From: Algoriphagus yeomjeoni
Lineage (GTDB): Bacteria > Bacteroidota > Bacteroidia > Cytophagales > Cyclobacteriaceae
NCBI RefSeq assembly: GCF_003259505.1
Contig: NZ_QLLK01000013.1
Span: 20,757-84,756 of the forward strand
Length of the DNA: 64,000 nucleotides
Direction: 5' to 3'
Part shown: piece after piece, positions 25,837 through 34,807 of the stretch
How the letters are laid out: each line of letters opens with the position of its first letter
Numbering within the stretch: the stretch's first letter is position 1
Notes under the pieces: generated by a model
Databases searched by the model: none
Seen by the model: only the letters and a program-made list of their open reading frames with translations
Told to the model about the DNA's origin: nothing
Made by a program: the position numbers and the translations under genes

Positions 25837-26940
25837 GTGATCCCAGTCACCAAACCCTTCCTTCCCCCTAAAGCAGAGTACGATAAGTACCTTCAAGGCA
25901 TTTGGGAGCGCAACTGGCTTACCAACAACGGCCCTCTAGTTAATGAACTGGAACTTAGATTAAAGGAATACCTACATGTAAATCATCTGCTATTTGTCAG
26001 CAATGGCACCATTGCCTTACAGATAGCGATCAAAGCCCTAGAGCTACAAGGCGAAATAATCACCACCCCCTTTTCCTATGTGGCAACTACCAGCAGCATA
26101 GTATGGGAAGGATGCACACCGGTTTATGTGGATATACTACCAGGTCAACTCACCATAGACCCTGCAAAGATTGAAGCAGCAATCACTCCGCTTACATCCG
26201 CCATCCTAGCTACCCATGTCTATGGCATTCCCTGTGATGTGGAGGCAATAGCCGAGATAGCAAAGAAACACAGGCTCAAGGTAATCTACGATGGAGCCCA
26301 TGCCTTCGGAGTAAAAATAAAGGGCAAGTCAATTTTCGACTATGGAGATATCAGCACCTGCAGCTTTCATGCAACCAAGGTTTTTCATACCATAGAAGGC
26401 GGAGCAGTTTTCACCAAAGACCCGGAACTCCTAAAGAAAATGGCTTACCTAAGAAACTTCGGCCATGATGGCTTTGAGAAATTCCAAGGGGTAGGGATCA
26501 ATGCCAAAAACTCGGAGTTCCATGCTGCCATGGGACTGGTGAACATCCCGTACCTACCGCAGATACTCGCTAGGAGAGAAGAACAGTGTCAACTATATCG
26601 GGAGCTACTTACCGACCTGAATGGAAGCTTTCTGTATACCAGCAACATCGAAGCATACAGCCACTCTTATTTCCCAATCTTATTTGAGGATGAAGCCGCT
26701 TTGCTCAGAAGCATGAAACTACTTTCAGATAATGGCATCGGAGCCCGCAGATATTTCTATCCAGGACTAAATACCCTCGATTACACATCAGGATGTACTC
26801 CCGTTTCCGATCAGATTGCAGCTAGAGTTTTATGCCTGCCACTCTATCATTCACTTACTGCTGAGGAACAAAGAATGATAACTCGATTACTACTTAGAGT
26901 TCAAAATAATCCTCCTGTTAGCGTGAATGTTAATAGTTAA
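25837..26940 (+). CDS. DegT/DnrJ/EryC1/StrS-family sugar aminotransferase
   Basis: The 367-residue product is a typical PLP-dependent nucleotide-sugar aminotransferase. It has IPVTKPFLPP at the start, FVSNGTIALQIAIKAL (about 53-68), TTPFSYVATTSSI, the cofactor Asp in VIYDGAHAFG (about 149-158) and the internal-aldimine Lys181 in SFHATKVFHTIEGG. It resembles the VioA/FdtB/PerA group, which aminates 4- or 3-keto-6-deoxy sugars, but the exact sugar cannot be assigned. The GTG at 25837 follows a heptad array with no gap. It lies upstream of a GT2-rffA pair, so the locus may make two different amino sugars. Confidence 0.83.
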   Translation: MIPVTKPFLPPKAEYDKYLQGIWERNWLTNNGPLVNELELRLKEYLHVNHLLFVSNGTIALQIAIKALELQGEIITTPFSYVATTSSIVWEGCTPVYVDILPGQLTIDPAKIEAAITPLTSAILATHVYGIPCDVEAIAEIAKKHRLKVIYDGAHAFGVKIKGKSIFDYGDISTCSFHATKVFHTIEGGAVFTKDPELLKKMAYLRNFGHDGFEKFQGVGINAKNSEFHAAMGLVNIPYLPQILARREEQCQLYRELLTDLNGSFLYTSNIEAYSHSYFPILFEDEAALLRSMKLLSDNGIGARRYFYPGLNTLDYTSGCTPVSDQIAARVLCLPLYHSLTAEEQRMITRLLLRVQNNPPVSVNVNS

Positions 26941-27049
26941 ACTGTTACAAGTACCAAGGAAGAGATAAGACACTAAACACCGCATCGCTCGACAAGCATC
27001 GGGCATCTTCCGATCACTATAGGGGCAACTAATAACTGACAACGAGCAA

Positions 27050-27958
27050 GTGAATCTCTCCATCATCTCCCCAGTCTACCGCGCAGAAAATATCCTGGAC
27101 CTACTCGTCTCACGGATCAAAGCCTGCATTCCGGTTCAGGAATATGAGATTATTCTGGTAGATGACTACAGCCCGGATAATTCCTGGAATAAAATCGAAG
27201 AGTTAGCAAGACAGCATCCCGAGATAAAAGGGATTAAACTCTCCCGGAATTTCGGACAGCACTACGCAATCACAGCTGGTTTGGATGCTGCAAAAGGAGA
27301 GTGGATAATAGTAATGGACTGCGATCTTCAAGATAGACCTGAGGAAATCCCAAACCTCTACCAGGAAGCCAACAAAGGATTTGATGTGGTCTTAGCCAAA
27401 AGAGAAAACAGGCAAGATGGCTTCTTTAAGAAACTCTCCTCAAAACTCTTTTACAGAACCCTGGCCTGGCTTACAGGATCTCATCAGGACGAAAGTATCG
27501 CCAACTTTGGGGTGTATCATAGAAAAGTCGTCAATGAAATAATTGGGATGAGGGAATCCATACGTTATTTTCCCACCATGGTTAAATGGGTAGGCTTTCG
27601 GCAAACTGCAATTCCTGTGATTCATGCTGAAAATGGAGACAGGGGAAGTACCTACGGTTTAAGAAAGTTGTTCAACCTTGCGCTGGATATTATGCTTGCC
27701 TATTCTGACAAACCTATTCGATTGGCTGTTAAACTAGGATTTTTGGTGGCACTCACTGGTTTTCTATTTGCGCTATATACCCTGTATAGGTATTTAGATG
27801 GAGATATCATAGTGGCAGGCTACGCCTCCCTTATTATCTCCATTTGGATGCTCACCGGATTTCTGTTGACCACTTTGGGTATGGTAGGACTGTACATCGG
27901 TAAAACCTTCGAAGGAGTGAAAAATCGCCCGATTTATATAATTGAAAAGGAAGTTTGA
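27050..27958 (+). CDS. Polyprenyl-phosphate glycosyltransferase, GT2 (DPM1/GtrB/ArnC-like), copy 2
   Basis: The 302-residue product is a close paralogue of 12808-13725. It has the same SPVYRAENIL start, VDDYSPDNSW, DCDLQDRPEE metal site and two C-terminal membrane spans. The natural C-terminus is seen here (YIIEKEV), and its TGA overlaps the TTG start of rffA copy 2 by 4 nt, the probable ancestral arrangement. The GTG start at 27050 is aligned with copy 1. The first 125 nt after the second codon are nearly identical to copy 1, while later segments have drifted synonymously. It would charge undecaprenyl phosphate with a sugar. Confidence 0.86.
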   Translation: MNLSIISPVYRAENILDLLVSRIKACIPVQEYEIILVDDYSPDNSWNKIEELARQHPEIKGIKLSRNFGQHYAITAGLDAAKGEWIIVMDCDLQDRPEEIPNLYQEANKGFDVVLAKRENRQDGFFKKLSSKLFYRTLAWLTGSHQDESIANFGVYHRKVVNEIIGMRESIRYFPTMVKWVGFRQTAIPVIHAENGDRGSTYGLRKLFNLALDIMLAYSDKPIRLAVKLGFLVALTGFLFALYTLYRYLDGDIIVAGYASLIISIWMLTGFLLTTLGMVGLYIGKTFEGVKNRPIYIIEKEV

Positions 27959-29121
27959 AAATTCCATTTAACCAACCCTTTTTGACGGGAAAGGAGCTTT
28001 CTTACATTCAGCAGGCAGTAGATCTTGGAAAGATATCTGGTAATGGTGAATTCACTCGTCGCTGCCAAGCATTCTTTGAGCAGAACTATGGAATTGAAAA
28101 ATGTCTTCTTACAAATTCCTGTACAGACGCGCTGGAGATGGCAGCCTTGCTCTGCGATATTAAGCCAGGTGACGAAGTCATCATGCCTAGCTTCACCTTT
28201 GTCTCCACAGCCAATGCTTTTGTATTACGTGGGGCCAAAATAGTATTTGTGGATAGCAAACCTGATCATCCCAATATGGATGAAAGTCTTATTGAGGAGC
28301 TAATAACTCATAAGACAAAAGCTATTGTTGTGGTTCATTATGCAGGAGTTGCATGCGAGATGGATGCTATTATGAGTATCGCAGCTCAACATAAACTTTG
28401 GGTTATTGAGGATGCAGCGCAAGGGATAGATAGTTTTTACAAGGAAAAAGCCTTGGGAAGTATTGGGCATCTGGGATGCATGAGTTTCCATGAAACCAAA
28501 AATATACAATGTGGGGAAGGAGGGATGCTGATGATCAATGATCCTGCTATGATCAAAAGAGCAGAAATCCTTTGGGAAAAAGGGACTGATAGAGCTGCAT
28601 TTTTTCGGGGGGAAGTAAATAAATATGGCTGGGTAGATATTGGAAGTTCATTCTTGCCTTCAGAAGTGACAGCTGCATTCTTGTGGGCACAACTGGAAGA
28701 GCTAAAGTTCATTCAAAGTAGAAGGATGTCTCTTTGGGAGTCCTATTTTCAACTTTTTAAGGATAATAAAACCAACCCTGAATTACTCTCCGATACTTTG
28801 CAATTTTTTTTTATAGAAGGAGTAAAAGACTTAAACATTACTTGGCAGAGTACTAAGAACAAGGGGAATGCCCACATGTTTTATTTGATCTTCAAAAATG
28901 AATCTGATAGAGCTAACTATTCCGGTTTTCTTAAAAGTAAAGAGGTGCTTTCGGTTTTTCACTACCAGAGTCTTCATAAATCAGACTATGCCCGTAACCA
29001 CTTCCCAGCTCAATTCGAACGCAATCTTCCCAATTCCGATCGATATTCGGATTCCTTATTAAGATTGCCTATGTTTTATGAATTAAGGGAAGTGAGTAGG
29101 TCATTATGCAGTGATCAATAG
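27955..29121 (+). CDS. rffA: dTDP-4-amino-4,6-dideoxygalactose transaminase (RffA/WecE), copy 2
   Basis: The 388-residue product matches RffA/WecE along its whole length: IPFNQPFLTGKEL, GKISGNGEFTRRCQ, LLTNSCTDALEMAALL, HYAGVACEMDAIM, IEDAAQGIDSFYK, the aldimine Lys182 in SFHETKN, NAHMFYLIF and VFHYQSLHKSDYA. It should transaminate dTDP-4-keto-6-deoxy-D-glucose using glutamate. The TTG start overlaps the stop of the GT2 gene, indicating translational coupling. Unlike copy 1 it has no internal insertion, so it is probably the functional reference copy. Its end (GCAGTGATCAATAG) contains the unit that is expanded after copy 1. Confidence 0.92.
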   Translation: MKIPFNQPFLTGKELSYIQQAVDLGKISGNGEFTRRCQAFFEQNYGIEKCLLTNSCTDALEMAALLCDIKPGDEVIMPSFTFVSTANAFVLRGAKIVFVDSKPDHPNMDESLIEELITHKTKAIVVVHYAGVACEMDAIMSIAAQHKLWVIEDAAQGIDSFYKEKALGSIGHLGCMSFHETKNIQCGEGGMLMINDPAMIKRAEILWEKGTDRAAFFRGEVNKYGWVDIGSSFLPSEVTAAFLWAQLEELKFIQSRRMSLWESYFQLFKDNKTNPELLSDTLQFFFIEGVKDLNITWQSTKNKGNAHMFYLIFKNESDRANYSGFLKSKEVLSVFHYQSLHKSDYARNHFPAQFERNLPNSDRYSDSLLRLPMFYELREVSRSLCSDQ

Positions 29122-29549
29122 GAAGCGGACAGTGATGGCCAAGGAGTTCAGATAGCGATCGGATTCGACTACTGAAATTTGGACTTGGTCACCTAGAAGC
29201 CTAATAGGAAGGGGGGCCCTTTTGAGGTTTCTCAGTTTTTCCCTCTTCGAAATGACATTTAGCAATTACCTCAATACTATTAATACCAAAATTTGTGAAT
29301 CCAATTCGACCGAGTAGTTTTATTACTCTGGCATGCATAGGTTTGAATTTCTTTTAGCTACTACCAAATCACCACTTCTAGTCATGCATTTGTAGTAACA
29401 ATTTCCCCTTCCGGGGAGGAAAGGATTGGGACTCAGCGGGCGAAGCTCTACTTGAGAACTGACAAAGGAGAACCGAGAACGAGCAGGATTTATCTCATTA
29501 TAGAAATAAGATAAAATAATTTACTTAAAAACTAAATATTCAATTCATC
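29122..29549. other. Repeat remnants at the left edge of the AT-rich operon
   Basis: GATAGCGATCGGATTCGAC at 29151 and TTTCTCAG...CTTCGAAATGACA ending at 29256 are a worn copy of the GTCATTTCGA hairpin family. The same pair of boundary segments occurs at 49891-50010, beyond the far end of the operon. An AAAATTTGTGAATCC block with GAGTAGTTTTATTACTC lies at about 29287-29325. No gene is seen. Confidence 0.6.
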
Positions 29550-30239
29550 TTGCAAGTTTCAGAATTTGATAAATATGCAGAAGATTACAGTGCTAATCTG
29601 GGGAAAAGCACCCAAATTTTCGGAGAGGAGATTGATTTTTTTGCAGAGTATAAGGTTAGGGATTTACATGAATTTATTTTAAATAATAAAAAGGAAAAGA
29701 ATTTAATTCTAGATTTTGGATCGGGGATTGGAAATTCAATTCCTTGGTTCCGCAAGTATTTTCCAGAATCAAAATTGATATGTTCGGACGTTTCAAGTAA
29801 GAGCTTAGAATATTCTGAGAAGAGATATCCAGGGAAGGAAGATTATCTGCTTATTGAGAATGGATTTGATTTAGCCGATAATTCTATAGACATAATTTTT
29901 GCAACTTGTGTCTTTCATCATATCCCAGAAGATGAGCATATGCACTGGCTTCGTGAAATGAAAAGAGTTTTAAAAAAAGATGGAGTCCTTTGTGTCTTTG
30001 AGCATAATCCTCTAAATCCTCTCACTCGAAGAACAGTTAATCAATGCCCTTTTGATGAAAATGCAGTTTTGATCACTAAAAATGATTTTGTGCAAAAATT
30101 ACAAAATGCAGGGTACAATAAAATTGACTATTCCTATAGGTTGTTTTTCCCGAATCAATTAGCCTTTTTAAGACCCCTGGAAAAGTATTTAAAAAGGTTT
30201 TTTATGGGAGCACAGTATTTTGTTATTAGTCTAAAATAA
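29550..30239 (+). CDS. Class I SAM-dependent methyltransferase
   Basis: The 229-residue protein has the class I core: motif I LDFGSGIGNSIPWF (about 50-63), an acidic end of strand 2 (ICSDVSSKSLEYS), motif II-like IDIIFATCVFHHIPEDE (about 112-128) and a post-motif III strand VLCVFEHNP. It probably methylates a sugar hydroxyl or a glycan terminus. The TTG at 29550 begins the AT-rich operon, and a GT2 gene follows after 7 nt. The sequence gives no specific substrate. Confidence 0.8.
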   Translation: MQVSEFDKYAEDYSANLGKSTQIFGEEIDFFAEYKVRDLHEFILNNKKEKNLILDFGSGIGNSIPWFRKYFPESKLICSDVSSKSLEYSEKRYPGKEDYLLIENGFDLADNSIDIIFATCVFHHIPEDEHMHWLREMKRVLKKDGVLCVFEHNPLNPLTRRTVNQCPFDENAVLITKNDFVQKLQNAGYNKIDYSYRLFFPNQLAFLRPLEKYLKRFFMGAQYFVISLK

Positions 30240-30246
30240 TGGCGAC

Positions 30247-31248
30247 ATGATCTATTTGAGTACTGTTACACCAGTATATAGAGGTTCTGAATTCTTGGAG
30301 AAATTGGTTTATGAAATCGCTAAAGTAAAGGAGGAGTTGGAAGGTATAAATGCTCCTTTTCGAATCCTAGAAAGTGTTTTCGTTGATGATGGTTCCATAG
30401 ATGGTAGTGATTTAGTTCTTGAAAAATTATCTAAAACCTATTCATGGTTGGTTGTGATAACCTTATCAAAAAATTTCGGACAACATCCTGCGACAACTGC
30501 TGGAATCTTGCATTCAAGCGGTGATTGGATTGTTACATTAGATGAAGACCTACAGCACCATCCAAAATTTATCTTAACTTTATTAAAAGAGGCTGTATTT
30601 ACTAACTCAGATGTAGTTTATGCTAATCCTGAACAATCCGTTCATGAATCTAGATTTAGAGATTATTCATCTAAAAAATTCAAAGTTCTAATTTCAAAGA
30701 TTACTAGAAATCCAGCAGTTGTTATGTTTAATAGCTTCAGACTTATGAGAGGGAGTATTGCCAGAGCCACAGCTGCAATTTCGATTGATCAAACTTACTT
30801 TGATATTGCATTAGGTTGGTTTACAACTCGAATAAGTCAAATTTCTTTTCCACTAAAGGATGATAGATTTATTAATTCAAAAATTAGTGGCTATTCTTTA
30901 GTTAAATTGATTTCACATGCTAGACGGCTTGTGCAAAGTTCAGAACTTAAAATCCTTAGGATTGGAACAATTCTTGGACTTTCTGCGACTATTTTCGGTA
31001 TAATTTTTGTGATTTTTGTAATCTTTATTAAGGTGTTTTATCCAGAATTAATTACTGCTCAGGGCTGGGCTTCTGTTATAATTTTGGTTTCTATTTTGGG
31101 AGGCGTAAATGCTTTTTTAATTGGTTTAGTTTTAGAACATATCTCCATACTCTTGATGCAATCTCATGGTAAGCCTAAATTTTTTGAAGTTAATAGAAAA
31201 GAAGATAGCATCATTCTAAAATGGTTTAAATTGATTGATTCCAAATGA
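30247..31248 (+). CDS. GT2 glycosyltransferase, polyprenyl-phosphate type
   Basis: The 333-residue product has a GT2 domain: VTPVYRGSEFLEKL, VFVDDGSIDGS, LSKNFGQHPATTAGI, and the DxD-like TLDEDLQHHP. Two C-terminal membrane spans (about 238-265 and 275-298) follow, as in GtrB/ArnC. It is clearly different from the 12808/27050 pair. It is likely to load a sugar on undecaprenyl phosphate, perhaps for the membrane protein encoded at 32190. Its stop overlaps the next start by 4 nt (ATGA). Confidence 0.83.
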   Translation: MIYLSTVTPVYRGSEFLEKLVYEIAKVKEELEGINAPFRILESVFVDDGSIDGSDLVLEKLSKTYSWLVVITLSKNFGQHPATTAGILHSSGDWIVTLDEDLQHHPKFILTLLKEAVFTNSDVVYANPEQSVHESRFRDYSSKKFKVLISKITRNPAVVMFNSFRLMRGSIARATAAISIDQTYFDIALGWFTTRISQISFPLKDDRFINSKISGYSLVKLISHARRLVQSSELKILRIGTILGLSATIFGIIFVIFVIFIKVFYPELITAQGWASVIILVSILGGVNAFLIGLVLEHISILLMQSHGKPKFFEVNRKEDSIILKWFKLIDSK

Positions 31249-32135
31249 TCTTACTAAAACCAGAAAATAGCAACAAGTTGATTGTTGTGATTGGTTTGGG
31301 CCTTATAGGGAATGCTATCTTATCACGATTTAAAAAGTTAAACTGCACAATTCAGGATCAACAAAAGGTAAATTGGGAAAATAGTAATTTTTTTAAGGTT
31401 GATTTTTTGAACTGGATTTCTTGTAATTTAAATCCTACTATCAAAAATTTGGATTTAGTATGGTCTGCCGGCAAATCAGGATTTGGATCCTCTGTGAAGG
31501 AATGTTTATTGGAAAATACTCATTTTAATAATTTCCTGGAATCACTTGAAGAACTCGTATCAAAAGCTTCAATTGAGCTAAAAATTCATTTGCTTAGTTC
31601 GGCAGGAGCCCTTTTTGAAGGACAATTGGGGGTTGATAACTTCTCCCAGCCTAATCCTAAGAGACCATATGGATATGCTAAAATTGCCCAAGAGCAGCTT
31701 CTAGCATCTAAATTCCCAAATTCTCATAGTATTTATAGGCCATCCAGCGTTTATGGTCCTATTCAACTTGGCAGCAGATTTGGATTAATAAGCAGGATGG
31801 TTAGCTGTGTATACCAAAATTCTAAGATTACTGTGTTCGGTGGAATGAGCACCTTAAGGGATTTTATTTGGGTAGATGATGTGGCTAAGCCTATTGTTGA
31901 AAATGTTTTATTGCAGCCAAATAATAATAGGTCAATAATATTTTTGGTTGCCGCTAAGCCAACTTCTATTTTGGAAATAACCAGATTAATTGCCAAGTCG
32001 ACAGGTAAAAAGGTGTTATTTAGTTTTCAGAGTAAAATTGATTTTACTTCCATGAGTTTTTCTAATCAAGTCAAAACTAATCCTACAATCAATCTTGAAT
32101 TGGGAATAGAGTTGATTTCACTTTCTCGACAATGA
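31245..32135 (+). CDS. NAD(P)-dependent sugar epimerase/reductase (extended SDR)
   Basis: The 296-residue protein has an N-terminal nucleotide-binding motif (IVVIGLGLIGNAIL, about 12-25) close to the GxxGxxG pattern. It also has a Ser-rich catalytic strand (IHLLSSAGALFEG) and the YxxxK catalytic pair in RPYGYAKIAQEQ (about 142-153), then SIYRPSSVYGP as in UDP-glucose 4-epimerase relatives. It would epimerise or reduce a nucleotide sugar for the glycan. It is translationally coupled to the GT2 upstream. Confidence 0.8.
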   Translation: MILLKPENSNKLIVVIGLGLIGNAILSRFKKLNCTIQDQQKVNWENSNFFKVDFLNWISCNLNPTIKNLDLVWSAGKSGFGSSVKECLLENTHFNNFLESLEELVSKASIELKIHLLSSAGALFEGQLGVDNFSQPNPKRPYGYAKIAQEQLLASKFPNSHSIYRPSSVYGPIQLGSRFGLISRMVSCVYQNSKITVFGGMSTLRDFIWVDDVAKPIVENVLLQPNNNRSIIFLVAAKPTSILEITRLIAKSTGKKVLFSFQSKIDFTSMSFSNQVKTNPTINLELGIELISLSRQ

Positions 32136-32189
32136 TTGTACTAAGTTCATTTTCTTTTATAGATTTATTTTTAAAAGCACTGAATTAAA

Positions 32190-33926
32190 TTGGAAGTTGT
32201 AATTTCAGTTTGTGTTTATTTTTTAATTGTACTTGGGATTTTGTCGGTTCAATTTAATAATGAAGTAAAATTCGAAAATGTTGTTGTTTCTTACCTTTTT
32301 ATTGTTTCTAGTTACGCCATTATAAAAACAAGTGGCCATACTTTATATTGGGTCCCGCTTATTTTAGTAATAGTTTCAATCTTTAAAGGTCAATATAAAG
32401 TGAGATTATCTCGGCCTAAATTTGGAGATATTGTTGCTGCTGGAGTGATATGGCTTATTTTTTTCGGACTATATTTTATACTTAATGATTTCAAATTTGG
32501 TGTATACCATGAAGATTATATCATTTATTCAAGAATTGCTCATTATAACGATATAGTTGGTGTTGAGAATACAAAGTCAGTTTACAATTTTTTTCAGAGT
32601 GGATTAAGGAATGAAATTTATCACTTTACTGAATTATGGGGTATAGCATTTTTAAGATATTTTACTTCATTGAGTTTATTGATTAATTATGTTTTTGTGT
32701 TAGGTCCTATTTTTTCATTTATCATTTACCTAGGATTTCGACAAGTATATTCCTCCTATAGTTTTGTGATTGCCTTACTTTCTGTTTTTTGTATCCTATT
32801 CATTTCATCTCCATATGACAAGATAGTAAGTGTAATTGGTGTTGATTTGCCAATGTTGGGCGTAGGTGATACAATACTTTCAATTAAAAATATTTTTATA
32901 ATACCAGTATTTTTGTATTTATTCGTTTCATTAAGAGATAGGAATTTTTCATTTTTAATATTTTCAATTTTAGTTTTTCTTTACCCTTTGATTATCCCAG
33001 TCGTTTTGCCTGCTGTTTGTATGTATTTTTTCTTAGTTCATAAATACTCTTTAAAATTTTATTTGTACCCTTTACTTGTTCTAATATTTTTTTTTCTCTA
33101 TAGCCTTTATCTCTCTACCGGTACTCAATTTGCTGACATTTATAACTTCAATAATTACAAAATATTGCTTAAGGTTATTTTTATTGGCTTATTTATAGGG
33201 ACTTCTATTTTTGTTTTTAATTGGAAATATTTTGATAACGATAAATTGAAGCAACAGTATTACTTAATTTCTTTAGTTGTCATTCTCACTTCTCTTATAT
33301 TGTGGGTTTTGTTTTATCAAAATATTAATTCTAATCAGTTTTTTCGTAATGTATTTCATTCTTTACTATGTATACAAGTTACGTTTCTAATAGTTGAGTC
33401 AATAGTTAATAAGAAATTAATATTCTCATTTGTTTTTATTTGCGTTTTTATTATTCCATTTTACCTAAATGACTTTAAGTTTGTTTCGGTACCTAATCTC
33501 GATAATGTTAATTTTAAATCGTCTCTTAAGAAAAATTCTAATATATTGTTTATCCCTGATGTTAATAAAGATCGATCAATTTACGACTATATAGATTACA
33601 TGTATTATGATTTGAATAAGTTGCATTTTAAAAGGGAATATTTGAATGTTTTAAGTGTTTCAAGTGCTTTTCCTGTTAGTAAAAAAATTGATTCCGAAAG
33701 TGAATTGTCTATGTTGAACTCATACCGTAATAGCTCTCCTTTATTTAATTATTGTGGAGAAATTGATTTGTCCAACTTAGATTGTTTGATTGAATTTTCT
33801 TTGGATAATGATATCGACTATATTGTTTCAAGTATTAATAATGGTTCACTAATGGATTGTTATTCTGATATTTTATTTGATCAGTATTACATATATTCAG
33901 CTAATTGTTTTATATTACTGAATTAA
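32190..33926 (+). CDS. Large polytopic membrane protein, very AT-rich
   Basis: The 578-residue protein has about twelve hydrophobic spans over the first 430 residues and a soluble C-terminal part. The first large loop after about 110 residues carries FGVYHEDYIIYSRIAHYND (two pieces), which could be the acidic active-site loop of a GT-C-like enzyme. The TTG at 32190 is the start. It has visibly more A+T than its neighbours, pointing to transfer from a very AT-rich source. It could be a glycosyltransferase or a polymerase. Confidence 0.6.
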   Translation: MEVVISVCVYFLIVLGILSVQFNNEVKFENVVVSYLFIVSSYAIIKTSGHTLYWVPLILVIVSIFKGQYKVRLSRPKFGDIVAAGVIWLIFFGLYFILNDFKFGVYHEDYIIYSRIAHYNDIVGVENTKSVYNFFQSGLRNEIYHFTELWGIAFLRYFTSLSLLINYVFVLGPIFSFIIYLGFRQVYSSYSFVIALLSVFCILFISSPYDKIVSVIGVDLPMLGVGDTILSIKNIFIIPVFLYLFVSLRDRNFSFLIFSILVFLYPLIIPVVLPAVCMYFFLVHKYSLKFYLYPLLVLIFFFLYSLYLSTGTQFADIYNFNNYKILLKVIFIGLFIGTSIFVFNWKYFDNDKLKQQYYLISLVVILTSLILWVLFYQNINSNQFFRNVFHSLLCIQVTFLIVESIVNKKLIFSFVFICVFIIPFYLNDFKFVSVPNLDNVNFKSSLKKNSNILFIPDVNKDRSIYDYIDYMYYDLNKLHFKREYLNVLSVSSAFPVSKKIDSESELSMLNSYRNSSPLFNYCGEIDLSNLDCLIEFSLDNDIDYIVSSINNGSLMDCYSDILFDQYYIYSANCFILLN

Positions 33927-34035
33927 CAATTGACTTATGTAAATGAGATTTAGGAGAGGTGTTCAGTTGTTAAATTGGCTTTCTTATTTTTTATATTAGA
34001 CTTCACAAATTATCTCTGTTATAATTCCTTATAAA

Positions 34036-34749
34036 TTGAAAAGCATTTTACGAAATATTCTTTCAGAATCAATGTTTAATTATTTGAGAAACCTCTATTA
34101 TAATTATTTAGATGGATCATCCTTTAAATCATATTCTAGTGAAGGTGAAGATATGATCCTTAAAAAAATATTTTATCGGCAGGATAAAGGTTTTTACTTA
34201 GATATAGGTGCTTTTCATCCAAAAAAAGCTTCCAATACTTATTTCTTTTACAAAAGAGGTTGGTCAGGAATCAATATTGATGCAATGCCTGGAAGTATGA
34301 TTTTATTTAATAAATTTAGAAAGAGGGATATTAATATAGAAGTACCAATTGGGAAGGATGGCCAATTTGTAAATTATTTTGAATTTGAAGATAAGTCCCT
34401 TAATGGATTTGAATCTGAATCTTTGAAAGCCAAAGATCAGAATAAATCTCAAAATCGATTAAAAAGAGTTCATCAGTTAAAATGTAAATCTCTAAATTCT
34501 ATTTTGGATGATTTCCTACCGCCAAATCAAACTATTGATTTTCTTTCTATTGATGTGGAGGGTCAAGAATTTACCGTTTTGGAATCCTTTGATTTTGATA
34601 AATATTCTCCCATTTGGATTCTTGCTGAAATATTAGATTTTTCATTCCGTTCAAGTGTTTCAAACTCCTTAGATATGTTACTCATGGCAAATGGCTACCA
34701 AGTTAGGGCCAAGACTTTGAATACTGTTTTTTATTATAGACCACTATGA
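34036..34749 (+). CDS. FkbM-family methyltransferase
   Basis: The 237-residue product shows the FkbM pattern: SSEGEDMILKKIF (about 36-48), motif I FYLDIGAFHPKKASNTYFFYKRGWSGINIDA (pieces, about 54-83) and the later IDFLSIDVEGQEFTVLES with the conserved Asp-Val-Glu-Gly. FkbM enzymes O-methylate sugars and related hydroxyls. The TTG start at 34036 follows a 109-nt gap with nothing notable. It is one of six methyltransferases in the locus. Confidence 0.85.
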   Translation: MKSILRNILSESMFNYLRNLYYNYLDGSSFKSYSSEGEDMILKKIFYRQDKGFYLDIGAFHPKKASNTYFFYKRGWSGINIDAMPGSMILFNKFRKRDINIEVPIGKDGQFVNYFEFEDKSLNGFESESLKAKDQNKSQNRLKRVHQLKCKSLNSILDDFLPPNQTIDFLSIDVEGQEFTVLESFDFDKYSPIWILAEILDFSFRSSVSNSLDMLLMANGYQVRAKTLNTVFYYRPL

Positions 34750-34807
34750 TTTTAACAGCTCCTGAAGTATTGCTGCATTTAATTGATATTATTTAATCTC
34801 ACAACTA

